Of a DNA stretch of 60,263 nt, positions 55,022-60,263 are shown piece by piece. Each line of letters begins with the position of its first letter. Within the stretch, counting starts at the first letter, position 1. Made by a program: the position numbers and the translations under genes. The stretch comes from Sulfuricurvum sp. (lineage in GTDB: Bacteria > Campylobacterota > Campylobacteria > Campylobacterales > Sulfurimonadaceae), in NCBI GenBank assembly GCA_030696775.1, contig JAUYRN010000016.1:1-60263 (forward strand), given 5' to 3'. The notes beneath the pieces are model-generated. The model saw only the letters and a program-made list of their open reading frames with translations. It was not told the DNA's origin and did no database searches.

Positions 55022-56094
55022 ATAATTTCTTCTCTGAGCTTTTTAATAATTTCTTGTTCACGTCGAGATATATATTTACTAAGCTCTGCCTCTTGCTGCA
55101 CTGTCGGTGTAATTTTGAAATGATATTTATATCCGCCTTCATACGCAGATTTGAAGACCAGCTGACCTTGAACTTCACTATTTTGTTCCATGATTTCTAA
55201 TGGAAACTGCAGCACTACATCAACAAAAGGTGAGATTGGGTAAAAATTTTTACTTGTCACTGCAATCCCTCCGATAGAAATATCATACGTATGAGTTTCC
55301 AAAGTAAGAGATGGATGAATAATGGTGAATTTGTAGGGTTGATGCGGATGAACGCGAATATTTTGCCGGTGGAAAAGAGATGTTTGTAGCTGGTCAAAGC
55401 GGCTTAGTTCTAAGAGCCGTTCTCCCTTGATGGTTATTGGATTTACTGAAGCATAAACATCATACATAAACTGATCATTCTTGAGAAGATAAATACCATT
55501 TTGTAAAAGGGCAGCCGTTTCTTGGAGAGGATGAGGTCGAATTATGACACTTTGCTTATCGGTATGGAGAATTTGTGCTGGATATTGGATCGGTACACCG
55601 TAATAGGTGTTGAGAACAGTAATGCTGTCTGAATTTTGTCGCAGCATTTCAAGGGCATTGATAAGAGCATCTTCAAATATAAACAAGGATTCATCTTCGA
55701 GACGTTGGGCAGTATAGGCAATGAATCGTTCGATTGCAGAAGCAAAAGGAGAAATCTTTTCCCATCCCCCAACCGTGCCATAAAATGATTTGATATAGTG
55801 ATTCAAAACAATATAAAAGGTATCGGAAAAGAATCGTTCAATCTTACTCTGTTCCACAACATGCTCGCGTATATCATTAAGAATATTTTTAATGTCTTGA
55901 TTTGTATTGACAAAAAGTGCATCAAACAGTGGAATGAAAATATTTTGAAAACGACTCTGTGAGATAGGATTTTGATCGATATCGGTGTAAGCTTTCCACG
56001 CAGCTTTGATAAAGATCAGACGGAATGATTTGAGGTCAAAATTTGGATGCGAAAGAGATTTAAATACCTCAAGAAAGACTTTGCTAGTTGGCAT
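55018..56094 (-). CDS. PilZ-domain c-di-GMP-binding protein
   Basis: The product is about 358 aa. The N-terminal two-thirds is helical with no clear family; a YcgR-N-like beta region lies around 165-230. A C-terminal PilZ domain (about 240-345) keeps both ligand motifs: RxxxR as RQNIR (243-247) and DxSxxG as DISIGG (from 271). It should therefore bind c-di-GMP. The end YISRREQEIIKKLREE is a helical tail. I chose the ATG at 56094, overlapping pdxA by 11 bases; a start at 56136 is possible. Output may be motility or surface behaviour; being tied to the pdx genes is probably only operon packing. Confidence 0.85.
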   Translation of the reverse strand: MPTSKVFLEVFKSLSHPNFDLKSFRLIFIKAAWKAYTDIDQNPISQSRFQNIFIPLFDALFVNTNQDIKNILNDIREHVVEQSKIERFFSDTFYIVLNHYIKSFYGTVGGWEKISPFASAIERFIAYTAQRLEDESLFIFEDALINALEMLRQNSDSITVLNTYYGVPIQYPAQILHTDKQSVIIRPHPLQETAALLQNGIYLLKNDQFMYDVYASVNPITIKGERLLELSRFDQLQTSLFHRQNIRVHPHQPYKFTIIHPSLTLETHTYDISIGGIAVTSKNFYPISPFVDVVLQFPLEIMEQNSEVQGQLVFKSAYEGGYKYHFKITPTVQQEAELSKYISRREQEIIKKLREEII

Positions 56095-57022
56095 TTGTAG
56101 GTTCCAATGTAAATGAAACTGCTGCTTTGACGGCATTGATATAACTTAATATTAATGCCTTATTTTGGTAGGCTATATCAAATGCGGTCCCATGATCGAC
56201 AGAAGTTCGTATGATTGGAAGCCCGAGTGAGACATTGATTCCCTCATCAAAATAAAGTGCTTTGAGTGGAGCTAGCCCTTGGTCGTGATACATGGCAACG
56301 ATGGTCTTGTAATACTCACGGGAACGTGGCGTAAATGCTATGTCTGGGACTATTGGTCCTTCAAAAACTGCTTCACCGATTGTTTGGTTTGCGCGAACAA
56401 TAGCTTCTTCGATAAAGCGCTCTTCATCTCCTAGTACGCCATGATCTCCTGCATGAGGGTTGAGTCCTAATACTGCGATAGGAGAACGATTGAGACTGTG
56501 GTGCAAGCGAATCAAAAAATTATAGACTTCATCTGTTGTTATATGATTTGCTACTTCACGAAGCGGTATGTGTTCAGTTAAAAGTGCCACATAGAGTTTT
56601 TCGCATCCCAGCATCATAATAGCTTCTGAATTAAGTAAATCACGCAGTGCATCGGTATGACCTACATACTTGATACCAGCATGCATCCAAGCTTCTTTAT
56701 GGATTGGAAGCGTCACAATGGCGTCTACATTTTTCTGGCGAGCTAAATCGAGAGCGCAAAGAAAAGAGTCAAAGCTGTATTGACCACTTGCTGCGCATAC
56801 AGTTCCTGGATCAATAGTGAATTCTCCTGAAACTTTAAACATATGAAAATCATTGGGAATTTGTTTTTTCAATAATAAGGCAGCTTGATGCGACATCGTG
56901 TAATTAATGCAATATAAAGGGTCACAAAGGCGTTTGATTTGATCATGTGCTTTGAGAATTATCTCAAAACCAACACCGTTTAGATCACCAACGCTGATGG
57001 CGATACGCTTTAGCGCTGACAT
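56084..57022 (-). CDS. pdxA: 4-hydroxythreonine-4-phosphate dehydrogenase
   Basis: This 312-aa enzyme of vitamin B6 synthesis shows SVGDLNGVGFEI, TLPIHKEAW, GHTDALRDL, LNPHAGDHG, AMYHDQGLAPLK and TSVDHGTAFDIA. The zinc ligands are in the His residues of the GHTD, YHDQG and VDHGT motifs. It oxidises 4-phosphohydroxy-threonine, feeding PdxJ. It overlaps pdxJ by 13 bases. Confidence 0.95.
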   Translation of the reverse strand: MSALKRIAISVGDLNGVGFEIILKAHDQIKRLCDPLYCINYTMSHQAALLLKKQIPNDFHMFKVSGEFTIDPGTVCAASGQYSFDSFLCALDLARQKNVDAIVTLPIHKEAWMHAGIKYVGHTDALRDLLNSEAIMMLGCEKLYVALLTEHIPLREVANHITTDEVYNFLIRLHHSLNRSPIAVLGLNPHAGDHGVLGDEERFIEEAIVRANQTIGEAVFEGPIVPDIAFTPRSREYYKTIVAMYHDQGLAPLKALYFDEGINVSLGLPIIRTSVDHGTAFDIAYQNKALILSYINAVKAAVSFTLEPTNAN

Positions 57023-57813
57023 AGATTTTTCATATCTTGTACGGCATGAGCGAGACCGGTAAAGATGGATCTGGCAATGATACTTTGACCAATATTAAGC
57101 TCTTCTATCGTAGTGATATTAACGATTTCGGTAACATTTTGATAATTCAGTCCATGTCCTGCAGCGACTTTTAATCCTAAACTGCGCGCATAATTTGCGG
57201 CTTCTACGACATCGCCGTAAGCACTCTCGAGCCGTTCATCGAGTTGAGCACGGCTAAGGCGCAACGATTCGATGGCGTGATGAGAATGAGGAAGGCAACT
57301 GTGCCGCATGGCATAGAGATTGGCGTAGCTTCCCGTGTGCAGTTCTACCCATTGAGCCCCTAGTTTAGAGGCAAGTTCTACTGCTGATCGTGTAGGGTCG
57401 ATAAAAAGAGAAACTTCGATTTCATGGGCTTTTAATGTATTAATAGTATTTAATATTGACTCGTAATGCCCTGATACATCGAGTCCTCCTTCCGTGGTTA
57501 CTTCTTCTCTCTTTTCAGGAACCAGCGTCGCACGGTGAGGATGCAGTGCACATACGATTTCTATTATTGCAGGATCTATTGCACACTCTAAATTAACAGG
57601 AAGTGGAGAGGATGCGATAATACGGCGAGCATCTTCATCGTGGATATGGCGACGATCTTCTCGTAAATGTATCGTTATTTGATCTGCACCCGCTTGTGCA
57701 CAAATCGCTAATGCCATAAGCGGATCGGGATCATTAATCTTACGTGCTTCACGTAAAACTGCAATATGATCAATATTGACGCCTAGCGTCATTTTAGTCT
57801 TACCGTTTTGCAT
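57010..57813 (-). CDS. pdxJ: Pyridoxine 5'-phosphate synthase
   Basis: This 267-aa TIM-barrel protein begins TLGVNIDHIAVLREAR, with GADQITIHLREDRRHI, LVPEKREEVTTEGGLDV and HGLNYQNV. It condenses the PdxA product with deoxyxylulose 5-phosphate to form pyridoxine phosphate. AAGGA lies five bases before the ATG. First gene of the pdxJ-pdxA-PilZ operon. Confidence 0.95.
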   Translation of the reverse strand: MQNGKTKMTLGVNIDHIAVLREARKINDPDPLMALAICAQAGADQITIHLREDRRHIHDEDARRIIASSPLPVNLECAIDPAIIEIVCALHPHRATLVPEKREEVTTEGGLDVSGHYESILNTINTLKAHEIEVSLFIDPTRSAVELASKLGAQWVELHTGSYANLYAMRHSCLPHSHHAIESLRLSRAQLDERLESAYGDVVEAANYARSLGLKVAAGHGLNYQNVTEIVNITTIEELNIGQSIIARSIFTGLAHAVQDMKNLCQR

Positions 57814-57856
57814 AAGAATCCTTTTTGTTATTTTAAATTTTCTTAAATATTAGTGA

Positions 57857-57862
57857 ATTATA
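57857..57862 (-). promoter_or_regulatory. Candidate -10 box for pdxJ-pdxA-PilZ operon
   Basis: TATAAT on the minus strand lies 43 bases before the pdxJ ATG, in a 174-base gap that otherwise holds only AT-rich sequence and a small hairpin at 57942-57956. Confidence 0.45.
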
Positions 57863-57987
57863 GCGAACAATTAATGGCAAAGAAATATGATAAAGTTTTT
57901 AGAAACGTTGAGTAAAAACCAAACAAAAGAGGCGTAGATACAGCATTTTTTATGCTTCATTGATATAATCATGCTTATAAATGAATA

Positions 57988-58293
57988 TTATTGAAAATAA
58001 CTTCGAAAGCTCTGGAGGAGTAGCGGAGAGAAATACCAAAGTACTTCAAAAATAATGAACTGACTGGTCAAAATTATCCACACTCTGTATCGAAATTTAC
58101 GTGTTTTATGACGAAACAGCTTTTGTGCGAAAACAGCACCTACGCTTCCTCCCATTATTACGAAAGTAAGAAGTGTTCTTTCACTAATCCGATTGCGATT
58201 GAAACGAGCGAGTAATTTGTCTATGCCAAATATCGTAAACGTGACAAGATTGAGGAAAAGTAATAGGAATAAAAATGGTTTCATAGTTGACAT
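57988..58293 (-). CDS. DUF1294 membrane protein
   Basis: This 101-aa protein has an N-terminal TM helix (about 5-24), the family stretch FGIDKLLARFNRNRISERTLL, a second helix around MGGSVGAVFAQ, then RHKTRKFRYR and a last helix. This matches DUF1294, a small membrane family of unknown function. No clear Shine-Dalgarno is seen; ATG at 58293 or 58284 are both possible. Confidence 0.85.
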   Translation of the reverse strand: MSTMKPFLFLLLFLNLVTFTIFGIDKLLARFNRNRISERTLLTFVIMGGSVGAVFAQKLFRHKTRKFRYRVWIILTSQFIIFEVLWYFSPLLLQSFRSYFQ

Positions 58294-58308
58294 TGTAACA
58301 CGCAGTAC

Positions 58309-58324
58309 TGAGGAGTTGTCCTCA
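58309..58324. repeat. Hairpin in the DUF1294-rnhA gap
   Basis: A six-base perfect stem TGAGGA/TCCTCA with loop GTTG lies 15 bases upstream of the DUF1294 start. It could affect translation or be a regulator site. Confidence 0.35.
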
Positions 58325-58414
58325 ATTGGTGTTTTTAGATTGAAATGAATAGAGCATATCAGCAGAAGAAAATGAATTAAAAATAAAATTATTAATAAAA
58401 AGGGCTAGAGAAAT

Positions 58415-59170
58415 ATGGCTGAAAAATTTTACGTAGTTAAGCAGGGAAGAACACCCGGAATATACACAACATGGGCAGAATGCTTGCGACAGGTCGACAA
58501 ATTTGCAGGAGCTGTCTATAAAAGCTATAAGACGAGAGCAGAGGCTGAAGAAGCATTTGGCTCAAAGACATTAACAACAAGATCGACCGCTTCAAAAACA
58601 GTAGATAAGAAAAAAACGAGCACTGTTTCTGATACAGATCCTTCATCCGCCACAATGGGGAATATTCGTTTGCATATCTATTGTGACGGGGCGTGTTCAG
58701 GTAATCCCGGAAAAGCAGGAAGCGGATTGGCTATCTATGAAGATGAAAAGAAACCGGTCTTGATGTACGGTGCTGCGGATGTGATCGGAACCAATAATAC
58801 AGCAGAACTAAAAGCTTTGCTAAAAGCGCTTGAACTTGCAGTTGATGCACAGCATGAGAAAGTTGCGATTTTATCGGATTCTAAATACAGTATCGAGTGT
58901 GTGGTGAACTGGGCATATGGATGGAAAGCTAAGGGCTGGACCAAGCAAGGGGGAGAGATTAAAAATCTTGACCTGATCAAAACAGCGCATGCTCTCTACG
59001 ATGGTATTAAAAATAAAGTGATTATCTCTCATGTGCGAGGGCATGCCGGAGTCGAGGGCAATGAGCTTGCGGATAGAATGGCAGTTATTGCAGCATCAAA
59101 TGGGAATAGTATTTTTATGGAATATAGCTATGAGTGTATTGCGGATGTCATTGCCCTTAGTGCAGGGTGA
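58415..59170 (+). CDS. rnhA: Ribonuclease H with viroplasmin-type N-terminal domain
   Basis: This 251-aa protein starts with a caulimovirus viroplasmin-type hybrid-binding domain (about 3-48: FYVVKQGRTPGIYTTWAEC), then a linker and a type 1 RNase H domain (about 85-230). Catalytic acidic residues are seen in YCDGACSGNPG, NTAELKAL, LSDSKYS and GNELADRMA. It removes RNA from RNA-DNA hybrids. The added domain is common in eukaryotic RNase H1 and some bacteria. Confidence 0.93.
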   Translation: MAEKFYVVKQGRTPGIYTTWAECLRQVDKFAGAVYKSYKTRAEAEEAFGSKTLTTRSTASKTVDKKKTSTVSDTDPSSATMGNIRLHIYCDGACSGNPGKAGSGLAIYEDEKKPVLMYGAADVIGTNNTAELKALLKALELAVDAQHEKVAILSDSKYSIECVVNWAYGWKAKGWTKQGGEIKNLDLIKTAHALYDGIKNKVIISHVRGHAGVEGNELADRMAVIAASNGNSIFMEYSYECIADVIALSAG

Positions 59171-59217
59171 TTTTTCTAAAATTAAGATAGACAAATAAAG
59201 CATCAAAAGGACATCCT

Positions 59218-59997
59218 ATGGCTCAATCAATAGAAATCATCTCCTGGAACGTTAATGGCATCCGAGCCGTAGCCGAAAAAGGGGCATTTGACTGGCTCGA
59301 AGAGCGTCAGCCTCATATTCTTTGTCTTCAGGAGATCAAAGCCTTACCAGAACAAATGCCTGAGAATCTATTCGCTAAGCGCTATTCTAATATAAGCATT
59401 AACAGTGCGGTAAAAAAAGGGTATTCGGGAACCTTGATCGCAAGTGACCTTGAACCTGTATATTCAGATACTCGTGCTGATATTGATACCATGAGTGAAG
59501 GACGTATTGTTGAACATCATTATGGCAACATTGTCTTGTTTAACGTCTATTTCCCCAATGGGCAAAAGGATGAAGAACGGCTTGCCTATAAATTGGAGTT
59601 TTATGATCGTTTTTTGGATTACTGCCAAACCCTTCGCAGTGAGGGCAAAAAAATAATCATCTGCGGGGATGTCAACACCGCACATCGTCCGATTGATCTC
59701 AAAAATCCTAAATCGAATGAAAAGACATCGGGTTTCTTGCCGATTGAGCGGGCATGGATCGATAAGCTGCTTGATCATGGCTACATCGATACCTTCCGTC
59801 ATATCCATGGAGATAAAGAGAATGAATACAGCTGGTGGTCGTATCGCTTTAGTGCACGCTCTAAAAATGTGGGATGGAGAATCGATTACTTTTTTATCTC
59901 CGAGGATCTTGCCGATTCTCTCGAAGATGCATTCATACTTCAAGATATTACAGGATCAGATCATTGTCCTGTGGGAATTCGTTTAAACATCGTATAA
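59218..59997 (+). CDS. xth: Exodeoxyribonuclease III
   Basis: This 259-aa AP endonuclease/exonuclease has SWNVNGIRA, CLQEIKA, NVYFPNGQ, GDVNTAH, YSWWSYRFSAR, GWRIDYFF and the final GSDHCPVG with the catalytic Asp-His. It works in base-excision repair. GGAC lies before the ATG. Confidence 0.95.
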   Translation: MAQSIEIISWNVNGIRAVAEKGAFDWLEERQPHILCLQEIKALPEQMPENLFAKRYSNISINSAVKKGYSGTLIASDLEPVYSDTRADIDTMSEGRIVEHHYGNIVLFNVYFPNGQKDEERLAYKLEFYDRFLDYCQTLRSEGKKIIICGDVNTAHRPIDLKNPKSNEKTSGFLPIERAWIDKLLDHGYIDTFRHIHGDKENEYSWWSYRFSARSKNVGWRIDYFFISEDLADSLEDAFILQDITGSDHCPVGIRLNIV

Positions 59998-60082
59998 AAC
60001 ACGATAATAACTTAGTAGAGGAATTGTCATTTATATCAGATAAACATTCCAGGTTCCTCTGTTTTAGATTGATTTACTGACT

Positions 60083-60101
60083 GGCTATTTGATAAATAGC
60101 C
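60083..60101. terminator. Hairpin after the response-regulator gene
   Basis: A perfect eight-base stem GGCTATTT/AAATAGCC with loop GAT touches the minus-strand stop codon. There is no T tract, so it may be a stabilising or rho-dependent end. Confidence 0.4.
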
Positions 60102-60263
60102 TATGACTCGATGTAGTAACCAAGCCCCATGGCATTCTTAACCATGGCAACCGGCAGTTTTTTATTAAGTCTCCACATCAGTGTCCGCACATCATTGTGC
60201 GACTGATGCGCACTTCCCCACACAAAACGGATAATCTGATCAAAGTTCACAATACTTCCTACC
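60101..60263 (-). CDS. OmpR/PhoB-type response regulator, C-terminal end (partial)
   Basis: The frame is open from the window edge to a TAG at 60103-60101, giving the last 53 residues of a protein. They look like the end of a winged-helix Trans_reg_C domain: FDQIIRFVWG, then NDVRTLMWRLNKKL and the terminal NAMGLGYYIES, matching the usual recognition helix and G-x-GY end of OmpR-class regulators. The receiver domain and any kinase lie outside the window. Not listed elsewhere because it is short and lacks a start. Confidence 0.75.
   Translation of the reverse strand, partial: VGSIVNFDQIIRFVWGSAHQSHNDVRTLMWRLNKKLPVAMVKNAMGLGYYIES

Noticed and set aside
57942-57956. Hairpin AGCAT-TTTTT-ATGCT as terminator of DUF1294
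   Set aside because: Only five base pairs, with the T run in the loop rather than after the stem.
59464-59943. 159-codon open frame antisense to xth
   Set aside because: Opposite a well-supported exonuclease III gene; no family features.
60017-60060. AGAGGAA/TTCCTCT pair after xth as terminator
   Set aside because: The loop would be about 30 bases, too long for an intrinsic terminator.

Overview
The window reads as a gene-dense chromosomal segment of a Campylobacterota (epsilonproteobacterial) organism, most likely Sulfuricurvum- or Sulfurimonas-like. This is inferred from family types typical of that group: the long DapD, the carboxynorspermidine route to spermidine, a BioV-type esterase, a CiaD-like protein beside purU, a COG3400 TrkA-like protein, and the short RpoN. 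DNA is AT-rich by eye and genes are tightly packed. I see no rRNA, tRNA, CRISPR array or intact insertion sequence, and no gene-free stretch above about 300 bases.

Layout. 1-8 kb: the 3' part of a giant LapA-like adhesin (VWA, PPC and RTX domains), then its predicted periplasmic protease LapG and c-di-GMP receptor LapD. 8-14.5 kb: a YgiQ-type radical SAM protein, then a leftward operon of TonB-dependent receptor, YfiR-like periplasmic protein and YfiN-like GGDEF-EAL protein. 14.6-19 kb: a rightward overlapping chain of S4 protein, trpD, tsaE, lptB, rpoN and a TIGR02757 protein. 19-21 kb: a second GGDEF-EAL protein with altered catalytic motifs. 21-32.9 kb: COG3400 gene, aroB, mscS-like, mtaB, a protease-dead FtsH paralogue, bioV, mog, leuD, leuB, a TPR-like protein, a CiaD-like protein, purU, trmL and a 42-aa membrane protein. 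32.9-35.5 kb: an S24/CI-type repressor facing a 27-aa peptide gene across two operator-like palindromes, an NlpC/P60 lipoprotein, and a miniature flagellar rod-like protein. 35.6-43.7 kb: dapD, ankyrin protein, htpX, a CinA-like protein, glyS, a FAD oxidoreductase, an unknown protein and a second NlpC/P60 protein. 43.9-49.6 kb: hemH, HAD phosphatase, coiled-coil membrane protein, DUF695-RraB protein, MFS-PlsC fusion and dgkA. 49.7-60.3 kb: carboxynorspermidine synthase, Memo and AMMECR1 genes, HDOD protein, Tat-type M15 peptidase, nspC, a PilZ protein joined to pdxA-pdxJ, DUF1294, rnhA, xth, and the end of an OmpR-type response regulator.

How the genes work together. The clearest theme is cyclic-di-GMP and surface attachment: LapA/LapG/LapD, a GGDEF-EAL enzyme with a candidate periplasmic YfiR-like repressor and outer-membrane receptor, a degenerate GGDEF-EAL protein, and a PilZ protein with both ligand-binding motifs. 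The rest is housekeeping metabolism in overlapping operons. Five of the ten convergent gene pairs overlap by exactly four bases through their stop codons, so little room is left for intrinsic terminators.

The best candidates for something new are the S24 repressor/27-aa peptide switch, the receptor-YfiR-YfiN operon, the FtsH paralogue that lost HExxH, the 101-aa rod-like protein, and several very small membrane-protein genes.
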